NCBI RefSeq assembly: GCF_003002955.1
Contig: NZ_PVTJ01000001.1
Location: 496,001 to 560,000, forward strand
Length of the DNA: 64,000 nucleotides
Reading direction: 5' to 3'
Source of the DNA: Glycomyces artemisiae
GTDB lineage: Bacteria; Actinomycetota; Actinomycetes; Mycobacteriales; Micromonosporaceae
Part shown: positions 35,587 to 43,630 of the stretch, in pieces
Layout of the letters: each line of letters begins with the position of its first letter
Numbering within the stretch: position 1 is the first letter of the stretch
Program-made: the position numbers and the translations under genes
The notes under the pieces: model-generated
The model's input: only the letters and a program-made list of their open reading frames with translations
What the model was told of the DNA's origin: nothing
Databases searched by the model: none

Positions 35587-36936
35587 TTGCAGGAGTACTC
35601 CTCCCAGGCCGCGTACGACCGCGGCGAGGCCGTCTGCGTGATCGGCGCCGGGGCCGCGGGCCTCATCGCCGTCAAGAACCTCCGCGAGAACGGCTTCGAA
35701 GTGGACTGCTACGAGCGGGACACCGTCCTCGGCGGCCTGTGGAACCCGCAGAACCAGCACAGCCCGCTGTACCCGAACACGCACCTCGTGACCTCCCGGT
35801 CCCAGACCGAGATCCCCGACTTCCCGATGCCCGACGACTGGCCCGACTACCCGTCCTCGGCGCAGATGCTCACCTACTTGACCGCGTACGCCAAGCACTT
35901 CGGGCTCTCCGAGCACATCTGGTACGGCTCCGAGATCTCCCACGTCGAGCCCGTCGAGGGCTCCCGCTTCGAGGTCGTCGTCAAGCCCGCCGCGGGCAAC
36001 GCCGCCCGGCGCCTGCGCTACGCCGCGGTCATCATCGCCACCGGCCACCACTGGTCCCCGAACCTCCCGTCCTACCCGGGCCTCGACCAGTTCCGCGGCA
36101 CCGTCCTCCACTCCTCGCAGCTGAAGGACCCGTCCCGCCTGCGCGGCAAGCACGTCCTCGTCATCGGCGGCGGGAACTCCGGCACCGACATCGCGTGCGA
36201 AGCGGCCGTCAACGCCGCCTCCTGCACCCATTCAGTGCGCCGCGGCTCCTGGCACCTGCCGAAGTACCTCGGCGGCGAGCCCGGCGACTTCGCGCTCGCG
36301 CGCGTCGGCGGACGCCCGAAGTTCCTGCGCCGCTTCCTGACCGACCGCCTTCTCAAGGGCCCCGCGAGCCTCGCCGCCCGCATGGGGATCGTCCCGGAGG
36401 GGAAGCCGTTCGCGGAGGAGCCGGTGCGCAACGGCCGCTACATGGAGCACGTCGGCGACGGCTCGATCCGCCGCCGCGGCGAGGTCGCGCGCTTCGACGG
36501 GTTCGACGTGGCGTTCGCCGACGGCACCGAGATCCGCCCCGACCTGGTCGTCCTCGCCACCGGGTACCGGCCCAAGTTCACGTCGGTCGACCCGAAGCTC
36601 CTCGGCATCCAGGACGAGTCGCCGTACCCGAACCTGTACGCGCGCATGTTCTCCCCGAAGATGGAGACCCTCGCCGTCGCGGGCCTCGTGGAACCCGGCG
36701 TCGGCGTCCTCCCCATCGTCCACTGGCAGACCCACGCCATCGCCCACTGGCTGCTGGTGCGCAAGAGCGACCCCGAGCGCGCCGCGAACTTCCGCGTCCA
36801 GGTCCGCACCGAGGCCGAGCAGGACACCGCCCCGGCCGGGACGTCGCCGCGCCACCGGCTCGCCGTCGACGCCGCCACCTACCTCGCCAGCCTCGGCCGC
36901 ATCATCGACACCCTCGAACAGGAGCCCGCCAAATGA
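35587..36936 (+). CDS. FMO-type flavin-containing monooxygenase
   Basis: A 449-residue NADPH/FAD monooxygenase of the FMO/YUCCA group, which oxygenates nucleophilic N or S atoms. FAD Rossmann motif GAGAAG is at 20-25, followed by the ERDTVLGGLW pattern. The FMO fingerprint FRGTVLHSSQLKD (169-182) fits FxGxxxHxxxY except for a changed last position, the NADPH motif GGGNSG is at 194-199, and the late ATGYRP motif is present. The start is TTG 35587: GAAGGAG at 35571-35577 sits 9 nt before it and no ATG or GTG is better placed. It overlaps a hydrolase-like gene by ATGA and is divergent from the P450. Confidence 0.88.
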   Translation: MQEYSSQAAYDRGEAVCVIGAGAAGLIAVKNLRENGFEVDCYERDTVLGGLWNPQNQHSPLYPNTHLVTSRSQTEIPDFPMPDDWPDYPSSAQMLTYLTAYAKHFGLSEHIWYGSEISHVEPVEGSRFEVVVKPAAGNAARRLRYAAVIIATGHHWSPNLPSYPGLDQFRGTVLHSSQLKDPSRLRGKHVLVIGGGNSGTDIACEAAVNAASCTHSVRRGSWHLPKYLGGEPGDFALARVGGRPKFLRRFLTDRLLKGPASLAARMGIVPEGKPFAEEPVRNGRYMEHVGDGSIRRRGEVARFDGFDVAFADGTEIRPDLVVLATGYRPKFTSVDPKLLGIQDESPYPNLYARMFSPKMETLAVAGLVEPGVGVLPIVHWQTHAIAHWLLVRKSDPERAANFRVQVRTEAEQDTAPAGTSPRHRLAVDAATYLASLGRIIDTLEQEPAK

Positions 36937-37562
36937 GCCTCGCCGCCTGGGTCCGGCGCGCCCGCACCCCCGCCCCCGCGCCGGTCGCGCGCGAGTACGC
37001 CTACCTCGAACCGGCCGACCTCTTCGACATGGAGATCAAGGACGACCCCGAGGCCAGCCCCGTCCTGTGCTGCACCGGCGACCCCGCCGGGGCCGCGGCC
37101 TTCCAGGCCCTGTGGCTCAAGCGGATCGCGGGAACGGGCCGGTACGCCGCGTCGGTGAGCGTCCGCGGCCAGGGCGGCACGCCCGCCGCCGACGGCGGCC
37201 TCGAAGCGCGCGCCCACGACCTCGTCCAGGCCGCGGTCACCGTGCCCCGCCAGACCGTCCTCATCGGCCACAAGGAGGGCGCGGCCTGGGCCGCGCTCGC
37301 CGCGGGCCGCTACCCGGCCGCCGCGCTCGTCCTCGTCTCACCGCAGAAGGTCCCGAAGGAGCCCCCGACCCCCGTCGGCGGCCCGCCGGTCCTCCTCGTC
37401 GTCGCCGAAGCCGAGACCCAGACGAAGGAGGTGCAGGCCGTCGCCGACGCCTACGGCATCGCGCCCCTCACCTTCGCCGGCTCCCCCGACGACGTCTTCA
37501 AAGGCGCCGGCGCCGAAGGACTCCTCGACGCGATCCTCTCCTGGCTCGCCCGAAAGGAATAG
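36933..37562 (+). CDS. Alpha/beta-hydrolase-like protein without serine nucleophile
   Basis: A 209-residue protein translationally coupled (ATGA) to the monooxygenase. Beta-strand and loop order resemble alpha/beta hydrolases: VLCCTGDPAG, a putative elbow IGHKEGAAWAALAAGRYP (111-128) preceded by TVL, AALVLVSPQK, and PPVLLVVAEAET before the C-terminal helix. The elbow should read GHSxG, but position 114 is Lys, so the usual catalytic Ser is missing. It is probably a binding or regulatory partner of the monooxygenase rather than a hydrolase. The family assignment is tentative. Confidence 0.62.
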   Translation: MSLAAWVRRARTPAPAPVAREYAYLEPADLFDMEIKDDPEASPVLCCTGDPAGAAAFQALWLKRIAGTGRYAASVSVRGQGGTPAADGGLEARAHDLVQAAVTVPRQTVLIGHKEGAAWAALAAGRYPAAALVLVSPQKVPKEPPTPVGGPPVLLVVAEAETQTKEVQAVADAYGIAPLTFAGSPDDVFKGAGAEGLLDAILSWLARKE

Positions 37563-37592
37563 CCCCGGCGCACGCCAAGGGCCCGACGGGGC

Positions 37593-37650
37593 GCTGGGGA
37601 AGGCCCCCCGTTTTCCAAGCTACTGGCGGGAACCTGAAGGGGAGCTGAAG
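37593..37650 (+). repeat. Copy A of a three-copy 58-nt element
   Basis: This lies 31 nt after the stop of the hydrolase-like gene. It shares with copies B and C: GGGG-N4-CCCC, a T-rich stretch (GTTTTCC), AAGCTAC or its variant, and CTGAAG-GGGAG-CTGAAG. Its flanking ACGGGG and CCCCCGTTTT could extend the hairpin into an intrinsic-terminator shape. The gene downstream is convergent, so this copy cannot be a promoter element for it. Confidence 0.8.
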
Positions 37651-37668
37651 CGCGTCCCCCGAAAGGGG

Positions 37669-38163
37669 TCAGACGACCGCGCCGTCGTCGGTGTCGTCGG
37701 GGTCCTTGTCCGGGCGCAGGCGACTGATGAGCAGCCACACGCCGATGAGGAACCCCACGAAGCCGACCAGGCGGCCCGGGGTCGTCCCCAGCGGCGCGAT
37801 GCCCGGGTTCACCAGCAGCGCCAGACCGGCGATGACGAGCAGCACCCCGCCCACCGCGGGCAGGCTCGGCCACGGGACCGGCGGCGGTTCCGGCGGGTCG
37901 TAGTCGTCCTCGTCGTCATCCGGCAGGTCCGCGTCCCACAGCTCCAGCAGGCCCGGCTCCTCATCGGACGACGACATCCGCGACGGCGGCGTCACCGCCT
38001 CCGCCGCGACCTCCTCCTCCGGCTCCGGCGACTGCGACAGCGTCGGGTCCTCAAGGCCCGCCACCAGCTCCGCGAACCGGCGGTCCACGTCCTCCGGCAG
38101 CAGCTCGCCCTCCCGGCCGTCCTCCTGGCCGCCGGCCTCGGGCTCCTCGCCCCGATCAGTCAT
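37669..38163 (-). CDS. Acidic protein with two C-terminal membrane segments
   Basis: An unrecognised 164-residue protein. Residues 1-95 are highly acidic and probably disordered (DDDEDDYDPPEPPPVP). Then come two hydrophobic helices (about 103-122, LPAVGGVLLVIAGLALLV, and about 133-152, LVGFVGFLIGVWLLI) and a charged end DKDPDDTDD. The ATG overlaps the esterase gene stop by 8 nt, so it is the second gene of that operon. A DUF308-like or small-membrane-protein role is possible but not supported. Confidence 0.72.
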   Translation of the reverse strand: MTDRGEEPEAGGQEDGREGELLPEDVDRRFAELVAGLEDPTLSQSPEPEEEVAAEAVTPPSRMSSSDEEPGLLELWDADLPDDDEDDYDPPEPPPVPWPSLPAVGGVLLVIAGLALLVNPGIAPLGTTPGRLVGFVGFLIGVWLLISRLRPDKDPDDTDDGAVV

Positions 38164-38926
38164 GGACCGACCGCGCCTTCGCCAGCTGCCGCTCCATGAA
38201 CGCGACACTCCCCGAGAAGATCGTCTCCGCGTCGTAGTCCAGCGTCGCCACATGGAAGCTCCGCGGCAGCACCGTCGACTCCACGTCCTTCGACCGCACC
38301 CCCGCGCGCACCACCGCGCTGTTCCGCGGATTCACCACATGGTCCTGCGCACTCGTGAACAGCCGCAACGGCACCGTCACCCGCGCCAGCTCCGGCCGCG
38401 TCACCTTCCACAACCGCCGCAGCGACACGTACGCCGCCACCGGGGTCCGGTCGGTCGTCTTCTCCCGCACGTCGGGCTTGTTCAGGTCCGACCCGATCGC
38501 CGCGACGCTCGGCATCACATACCGCAGCACCGGCGCCAGGAACCCCTCGCGCTTCGAGTCGAAGATCGCCGGGTTCACCAGCACCAGCCCCGCTAGGTCG
38601 CCCCCGCGCTGCTCCGCCAGCCGCAGGCACAGCGACCCGCCCATCGACAGGCCCCCCGCGAACACCGGAAGGCCCAGCGCCAGCGCCTCGTCGAGCGCCT
38701 CCTCCAGGCGGGCGTACCACTGCTGCCACGTCGACTTCGCCAGCACCTGCCACGTCTCGCCGTGCCCCGGCAGGAGCGGCGCGATCACGTTGAAGCCCGC
38801 GTCCCGCAGGTGCTCGCCCCACGGCCGCATCGACGCCGGATCCGACGTGAACCCGTGGCACAGCAGCATCGTGGCCTTGGCGTCAGGTCCGAGGTCGAAC
38901 GCGAACTCCTCGGAATCGATCGTCAC
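38156..38926 (-). CDS. Alpha/beta hydrolase, carboxylesterase/lipase-like
   Basis: A 256-residue serine hydrolase. The oxyanion segment is LLCHGFTSDP (about 22-31), the nucleophile elbow is GGLSMGGSL (Ser near 99), an acid residue is likely in TSAQDHVVNP, and the late His is in LPRSFHVATLD. The sequence resembles Est30-type carboxylesterases and monoacylglycerol lipases. GTG 38926 follows GGGAGG at 5 nt; an upstream extension of 43 residues lacks family features. With the acidic membrane protein it forms a two-gene operon, divergent from plsC. A role in lipid turnover is plausible. Confidence 0.87.
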   Translation of the reverse strand: MTIDSEEFAFDLGPDAKATMLLCHGFTSDPASMRPWGEHLRDAGFNVIAPLLPGHGETWQVLAKSTWQQWYARLEEALDEALALGLPVFAGGLSMGGSLCLRLAEQRGGDLAGLVLVNPAIFDSKREGFLAPVLRYVMPSVAAIGSDLNKPDVREKTTDRTPVAAYVSLRRLWKVTRPELARVTVPLRLFTSAQDHVVNPRNSAVVRAGVRSKDVESTVLPRSFHVATLDYDAETIFSGSVAFMERQLAKARSVHD

Positions 38927-39119
38927 GTCGCCTCCCGGATCGCCGAATGTGGGGCGCCGGACCCGCCCGGCCCGGAGCGGCCCGGGGCCGCGGCCGGGGA
39001 GGTCCCTTTTCGCGCTGCGTGCCCATTCTCGCACGCGCCCGCCCCGCCCTGCCACCGCTCAAGGCGCGCGACCGGCCCGCCCCGGGCGGACGCCGGTCCG
39101 CCGGATTGACCGATGCCGA

Positions 39120-39125
39120 TACGCT
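39120..39125 (+). promoter_or_regulatory. -10-like TACGCT, leaderless start of plsC
   Basis: TACGCT is followed by 7 nt and the GTG at 39133. Confidence 0.5.
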
Positions 39126-39132
39126 TGGACCC

Positions 39133-39819
39133 GTGATCATGTGGTGGTTTCTGAAGGCGACACTGGGGTCGCTGCTGTGGGTGGTCTACCGCCCGAAGGT
39201 CGACGGGCTCGAACACGTCCCCGACGACGGCCCGGCGATCCTGGCCTCCAACCACCTCGCCGTGACCGACTCCTTCTTCATGCCCCTGGTCCTCACGCGC
39301 CGGGTCACCTTCATCGCGAAAGAGGAGTACTTCACCGGCACCGGCTTCAAAGGCTGGTTCGTGCGCACCTTCATGAACGCCGTCGGCGCGATCCCCGTCG
39401 ACCGCGCCGGAGGCGACGCCGCCAACGTCTCCCTCGACACCGGCAAGCGCATCCTCACCGAAGGCCGCCTGTTCGGCATCTACCCCGAGGGCACCCGCTC
39501 GCCCGACGGCCGCCTGTACAGGGGCAAGACCGGCGTCGCCCGCCTCGCCCTCCAGACCGGCGCCCCGGTCGTGCCGGTCGCCATGCTCAACACGGGCGAA
39601 CTCCAGCCCATCGGCCGCCGCATCCCCCGGATCGGCCGCGTGCGCATCAAGTTCGGGCCGCCCCTCGACTTCCACCGCTACAGCGGCCTCGTGGGCGACC
39701 GGTTCATCGAGCGCGCCGTCACCGACGAGGTCATGGACGCCCTCCGCGAGCTCACCGGCCAGGACTACGTCGACGAGTACGCCGCGAACGTCAAGAAGCG
39801 CCAGCAGCAGAAGGAATAG
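39133..39819 (+). CDS. 1-acylglycerol-3-phosphate O-acyltransferase (PlsC-like)
   Basis: A 228-residue membrane-associated acyltransferase that forms phosphatidic acid from lysophosphatidic acid. The catalytic HX4D is HLAVTD (His41, Asp46), motif II is GAIPVDRAGGD, motif III is IYPEGTRSPDG and motif IV is PVVPVAM. The N-terminal hydrophobic helix (MWWFLKATLGSLLWVVY) tethers it. GTG 39133 fits the leaderless box at 39120, and ATG 39139 two codons later is the alternative. Gene neighbours resemble those of mycobacterial Rv2182c. Confidence 0.92.
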   Translation: MIMWWFLKATLGSLLWVVYRPKVDGLEHVPDDGPAILASNHLAVTDSFFMPLVLTRRVTFIAKEEYFTGTGFKGWFVRTFMNAVGAIPVDRAGGDAANVSLDTGKRILTEGRLFGIYPEGTRSPDGRLYRGKTGVARLALQTGAPVVPVAMLNTGELQPIGRRIPRIGRVRIKFGPPLDFHRYSGLVGDRFIERAVTDEVMDALRELTGQDYVDEYAANVKKRQQQKE

Positions 39820-39842
39820 TCGGTACCGCTGACCCGAACCTC

Positions 39843-40532
39843 TTACTCGGGTCCTCCGAAGCCCGCCCGCCGCCGCAGCGCGGGCAGGTCCACCACCACG
39901 ATCTTGCGGCCCTCCGTCCGCAGCCAGCCCCGGTTCGCGAAGATCCCTATCGCCTGGTTCACGCTCTGGCGCGACCCGCCCGCCATCTCCGCCAGCTGCG
40001 TCTGGTTCAGCTCGATCGTCGTCATCGGCGACGAGTGCTGCTCCGCCAGACGCACCAGCGTCTTCGCGACCCGGCCCGGCAGATCCAGGAACACGTGGTC
40101 CGAGGACTGCTCCGTCAGCCGCCGCACGATCATGCCCATCGACCGCAGCACCGCGTCGAGCATCTTCGGGTTGCCGTGCACCAGCTCCAGGAACGACGAG
40201 CGCGCCAGCGCCAGCGCCGACGTGTCCTCCAGGGCCTCCGCGCTGGCCGACCGGGGGGAGCCGTCGAGGAGGGAGACCTCGCCGAGGACCTCGGGGGCGC
40301 GGGCGACGTGGAGCATGGCCCGCTCGCCGGTGGCCGCGGTGCGGAAGACGCTGACGGCGCCGGAGCGGATCATGATGAGCGACTCGCCCGGCTCGCCCTC
40401 GAAGAACAGGAGGTGCCCGCGCCGGTAGTGGCGCTGCACGGCCACGCCCGCGATCTGCCGCCGCGCCTGCGGGTCGAGGCCGGCGAACATGGCGACGCCT
40501 GCAAGCGGGTCTTCAGATGGGCTGACACCCAT
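39843..40532 (-). CDS. Crp/Fnr-family transcriptional regulator
   Basis: A 229-residue regulator. An N-terminal cyclic-nucleotide-binding fold (about 12-125) includes GHLLFFEGEPGESLIMIRSG and VLGEVSLLDGSPRSASAEAL, where cAMP-binding family members have GE....RxA. This one has SPRSASA, so nucleotide binding is plausible. A C-terminal Crp-type winged helix has LNQTQLAEMAGGSRQSVNQ (about 170-190). No Cys cluster for an Fe-S centre is seen, so it is Crp-like rather than Fnr-like. ATG 40532 follows GGGGGAGAA. It is monocistronic and divergent from the RNase AS gene across a 327-nt gap. Targets unknown. Confidence 0.92.
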   Translation of the reverse strand: MGVSPSEDPLAGVAMFAGLDPQARRQIAGVAVQRHYRRGHLLFFEGEPGESLIMIRSGAVSVFRTAATGERAMLHVARAPEVLGEVSLLDGSPRSASAEALEDTSALALARSSFLELVHGNPKMLDAVLRSMGMIVRRLTEQSSDHVFLDLPGRVAKTLVRLAEQHSSPMTTIELNQTQLAEMAGGSRQSVNQAIGIFANRGWLRTEGRKIVVVDLPALRRRAGFGGPE

Positions 40533-40859
40533 AGTTCTCCCCCTTCGGTGGGTCCCGGGTCGCGGGTTCCCTCCGATGATCGCTGTCTTTTCCGTCGTTG
40601 TACAGAGCCCGGTGTCGGAAACTTCACGCTCCGTTGGGTCGTGTGTCCAGACGGTGCACTTGTCGCTCGGCCGCGCGTACGATCGAGTCTACGTGCTTTC
40701 GCGTTGATTGTCCGGTATCGCGCTTCTCATATGCAGATTGCGAGGTCAGATTCCGGCTGCCTGATCGTATGGCGTAGCGTCGACTCCAGCCCGGCGACAT
40801 ACGGGCGGGTCCCGATTCGGGCTGAACAGACCGCCCGTGATCATACGAAAGGCCGATGC
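40533..40859. other. 327-nt divergent gap, Crp-family gene versus RNase AS
   Basis: The gap contains a palindrome CCCGA-T-TCGGG (40811-40821), the AT-richer patch around 40670-40740, and several -10-like hexamers, but no convincing paired promoter. No gene or RNA structure was recognised. Confidence 0.4.
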
Positions 40860-41408
40860 GTGGCGTACCGCTACTTCTACGACACCGAGTTCATCGAGGA
40901 CGGTCGCACGATCGACCTGGTCTCGATCGCGGTCGTCGACGAGCACGGCCGCGAGTACTACGCCGTGTCGACCGAGTTCGACCCGTCGCGGGCGATCGAG
41001 TGGGTGCGGCGCAACGTCCTCGACAAGCTCCCGGCACCGTCGAGCCACCTGTGGAAGGACCGGGCGACGATCCGCGACGAGCTGTACGAGTTCCTGGTCG
41101 GGCCGGTGCGCCGCAAGACCGGCAGCCACCCGGGGGAGCGGGTGGAGCTGTGGGCGTGGATCGGCGCGTACGACCACGTCGTGCTCGCGCAGCTGTGGGG
41201 GACGATGCCGGAGCTGCCGCGCGCGCTGCCGCGGATGACGAAGGACCTGCGCCAGCGCTGGGAGGACCTGGGGCGCCCGGACCTGCCGGTGACCCCGGAC
41301 GCGGACATGCACGACGCGTTGACCGACGCGAAACTGAATCTGGCCCGGTGGAAGGCCATGGAGGCGGTGCGCGGGGACCGCTCGGGCGTCGTCGAGTCCC
41401 ACCGCTGA
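40860..41408 (+). CDS. RNase AS-like 3'-5' exoribonuclease
   Basis: A 182-residue DEDDh-type exonuclease resembling mycobacterial RNase AS (Rv2179c), which removes 3' adenylates from RNA. The first acidic pair is in YFYDTEF (Asp8, Glu10), the second region is WIGAYDHVVLAQLWG, and the last is ADMHDALTDAKLNLARW, with the His four residues before the final Asp. GTG 40860 follows AAAGG at 7 nt. The gene lies in a block of neighbours shared with the mycobacterial Rv2178c-Rv2188c region. It is followed by the phosphofructokinase gene at 110 nt. Confidence 0.9.
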   Translation: MAYRYFYDTEFIEDGRTIDLVSIAVVDEHGREYYAVSTEFDPSRAIEWVRRNVLDKLPAPSSHLWKDRATIRDELYEFLVGPVRRKTGSHPGERVELWAWIGAYDHVVLAQLWGTMPELPRALPRMTKDLRQRWEDLGRPDLPVTPDADMHDALTDAKLNLARWKAMEAVRGDRSGVVESHR

Positions 41409-41518
41409 ACCCCGTCCTGAACCCCTGGTCGCCGCTCCCGGGCCCCGATATATGGTGGGCGAAGTTTCGGCAATGAGGCCGCCCAGTTAACAGTCCTCAC
41501 TTCTAGGGAGTTAGACGC

Positions 41519-42544
41519 ATGCGCATTGGCGTGCTCACCGGCGGCGGCGACTGCCCCGGTCTCAACGCGGTCATCCGAGCCGCTGTCCGTAAGGGCACCA
41601 AGGAATACGGCCACGAGTTCGTGGGCTTCCGCTACGGCTGGAGGGGCCCGATCGAGGGCATCACCCAGGAGCTGAACTGGGACGTTGTCGAGAACATCCT
41701 CGACCAGGGCGGCACCATCCTCCACTCCTCGCGGACGAACCCCTACAAGATCGAGGGCGGCGTCGAGGCCATCAAGAAGAACATGGCCGACCTGGGCGTG
41801 GACGCGCTCATCGCCATCGGCGGCGAGGACACCCTGGGCGTGGCCACGAAGCTGACCGCCGACGGCGTGAACTGCGTGGGCGTGCCGAAGACCATCGACA
41901 ACGACCTGTCGGGCACGGACTACACGTTCGGCTTCGACACGGCCGTGAACATCGCGACCGAGGCCATCGACCGCCTGTGGACGACCGCCGACTCGCACGA
42001 CCGCTGCATCGTCGTGGAGATCATGGGCCGCCACGCGGGCTGGATGACGCTGCACGCGGGCATCGCGGGCGGCGCGAACGTGACCCTCATCCCCGAGGTC
42101 GCCTTCGACATCGAGAAGGTTGCGGCGTTCGTCAAGGACCGCAAGGAGGCCGGGAAGGCCACCATCGTCGCGGTGTCCGAGGGCGCGCACGCCCAGGAGG
42201 GCATGGTGCTCAAGGACGGCGAGGTCGACGCGTTCGGCCACGTCAAGCTCGGCGGCGTGGGCGACTGGGTCGCGGCGGAGATCAAGGAGCGCGCCGGCAT
42301 CGAGACCCGCGCGATCATCCTCGGCCACCTCCAGCGCGGCGGCACCCCGACGGCGTTCGACCGCGTCCTGGCGACGCGCCTCGGCCTCGAAGCCGCCGAC
42401 GCGGTCAACGAGGGCGACTTCGGCAAGATGATGGCGCTCCAGGGCACCAACGTCGTGCGCATCCCGATCCACGAGGGCACCGACGTGCTCAAGACCGTTC
42501 CGGTCGAGCGCTACGCCGACGCCGAGGTCTTCTTCGGCGTCTAG
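41519..42544 (+). CDS. pfkA: 6-phosphofructokinase with PPi-type active site
   Basis: A 341-residue group III phosphofructokinase that phosphorylates fructose-6-phosphate at C1. Landmarks are GVLTGGGDCPGLNAVIRA, the phosphoryl-donor loop GGEDT (101-105), catalytic PKTIDNDL (123-130) and EIMGRHAGWM. With E. coli numbering happening to align, position 104 is Asp and 124 is Lys. These residues are found in pyrophosphate-dependent enzymes, whereas ATP-dependent ones have Gly at both. It is therefore likely PPi-dependent and reversible. ATG 41519 follows TAGGGAG. Repeat copy B lies 26 nt after the stop. Confidence 0.93.
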   Translation: MRIGVLTGGGDCPGLNAVIRAAVRKGTKEYGHEFVGFRYGWRGPIEGITQELNWDVVENILDQGGTILHSSRTNPYKIEGGVEAIKKNMADLGVDALIAIGGEDTLGVATKLTADGVNCVGVPKTIDNDLSGTDYTFGFDTAVNIATEAIDRLWTTADSHDRCIVVEIMGRHAGWMTLHAGIAGGANVTLIPEVAFDIEKVAAFVKDRKEAGKATIVAVSEGAHAQEGMVLKDGEVDAFGHVKLGGVGDWVAAEIKERAGIETRAIILGHLQRGGTPTAFDRVLATRLGLEAADAVNEGDFGKMMALQGTNVVRIPIHEGTDVLKTVPVERYADAEVFFGV

Positions 42545-42569
42545 CGCACCCCGAAGGCCGGTCCTATCC

Positions 42570-42626
42570 GCTGGGGTGGGCCCCCGTTTTCAACGCTACC
42601 TGCGGGTTCCTGAAGGGGAGCTGAAG
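42570..42626 (+). repeat. Copy B of the three-copy 58-nt element
   Basis: This lies 26 nt after the pfkA stop, on the same strand. It has CTGGGGTGGGCCCCCG, TTTTCAACGCTAC, CTGCGGG, CCTGAAGGGGAGCTGAAG. It is the most diverged copy in the middle but identical to copy A over the last 16 bases. The next gene starts 63 nt further on. Confidence 0.78.
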
Positions 42627-42689
42627 ACGGACCGGCCACAAAGCACTGCGAATGCGCAACCGCGGGCGCGTCCGGTCGTTAGACCGGGC

Positions 42690-43124
42690 GTGCCCGTCGC
42701 TTTCACCGAGTCCATCGCGCAGAGGGAAATCGGCGAGATCCCGCATCTCGCCGATTTCACGTTCCACAAGACCCTTCGAGACGTCGACTTCGAGGGCGTC
42801 CCGGTCAAGGGCCTCGACGCCGACTTCTACCGGCGCCCGGTCGGGGACCGGCTGCTCAGCGTCGGGGTCTACCGGTTCGGGGGGAGCGAGACCCACCGGG
42901 CCTGGGGCTGGGTCGGCGAGGCGCACTGCTCGTGGCACGCCTACCGGGACCCCGGCACGGGCGGGTTCGACGGGCCGTTCGCGGGATGCCCGCTGCTGCG
43001 GGTGATCCTCGACGGCCGGCGGGCCCGCGGGTTCGAGCTGGGCCCTGACGGCCCGGCCCGGCGGTTCCTCGTCGATCCGGAGGATGGAGTTGTGGCGGGC
43101 GCGGTCACCGCGCGCCCGGTCTGA
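42690..43124 (+). CDS. Uncharacterised small protein
   Basis: A 144-residue protein I do not recognise. It is soluble, with an N-terminal helix (TESIAQREIGEIPHLADF), a central aromatic-rich part (HRAWGWVGEAHCSWHAYRD) and a beta-rich end (RRFLVDPEDGVV). GTG 42690 is chosen as the first good start after repeat copy B; reading further upstream in frame would translate the repeat. No strong ribosome-binding site is visible, so the start is uncertain. Codon use and third-position GC match neighbours, which supports a real gene. Confidence 0.55.
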   Translation: MPVAFTESIAQREIGEIPHLADFTFHKTLRDVDFEGVPVKGLDADFYRRPVGDRLLSVGVYRFGGSETHRAWGWVGEAHCSWHAYRDPGTGGFDGPFAGCPLLRVILDGRRARGFELGPDGPARRFLVDPEDGVVAGAVTARPV

Positions 43125-43145
43125 CCGGCCCCTGCCGGGCCGGGG

Positions 43146-43535
43146 TCATTCCCCTTCGGCGGCCTGCGCGTCGGCCGCTTCGGCGCGCTCCAGGCGGGTG
43201 GCCCGCCGCGTGTAGACGATGGCCGCGGCCGTGATCGCCAGCCCGAAGAACAGGCCGGTGCCCGCGAACAGGGACGAAGCGCTCGGCGAGAACCCGAGGA
43301 TCGCCACCGGCACCTGCACGATGCCGATCAGCCCCACCAGGAGCCACTTGTTCTGGCCCCGCCCCCACAGCAGCGCCGTCCAAATGGGCGCGACCACGAT
43401 GGCCAGGGTCGCGATGTCGAGCGCCCAGTGCAGCACCGGGTTGTGGACCCGGTCGTGCTGGAACGCCATCGCCGGGCTCGACACCGCCAGGATCATGGCG
43501 GCGACGGTCGCCACGAATGCAAGACGACGTGTCAT
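43146..43535 (-). CDS. Small integral membrane protein
   Basis: A 129-residue protein with a signal-peptide-like start (RLAFVATVAAMILAVSSPAMAF), then a His-containing stretch (QHDRVHNPVLHW) and three membrane segments (about 42-60, 65-83, 90-108), ending in a charged Ala-rich tail. ATG 43535 follows AAAGGAGG. It is not recognised; the family could be a small uncharacterised transporter or sensor. On the same strand upstream are repeat copy C and the folD terminator. Confidence 0.72.
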   Translation of the reverse strand: MTRRLAFVATVAAMILAVSSPAMAFQHDRVHNPVLHWALDIATLAIVVAPIWTALLWGRGQNKWLLVGLIGIVQVPVAILGFSPSASSLFAGTGLFFGLAITAAAIVYTRRATRLERAEAADAQAAEGE

Positions 43536-43630
43536 TCGTGACCTCCTTTGCGTGCGAAGCCTTAACGCTACGTCCAGTAGTCGCCCATGTCTGTCGGGTA
43601 TCCGCCACTAGCCGGACCGGGTTCGCCCCG

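Noticed and set aside
37633..37650. CTTCAG 11-nt direct repeat in the three-copy element as a PhoP (PHO box) site
   Set aside because: The 11-nt spacing fits PHO boxes, but the repeat matches only TTCA of the consensus, and copy A lies between convergent genes with no promoter to serve.
39106..39125. TTGACC at 39106 as -35 for plsC
   Set aside because: The spacer to TACGCT is only 8 nt, far too short for a sigma-70-type promoter.
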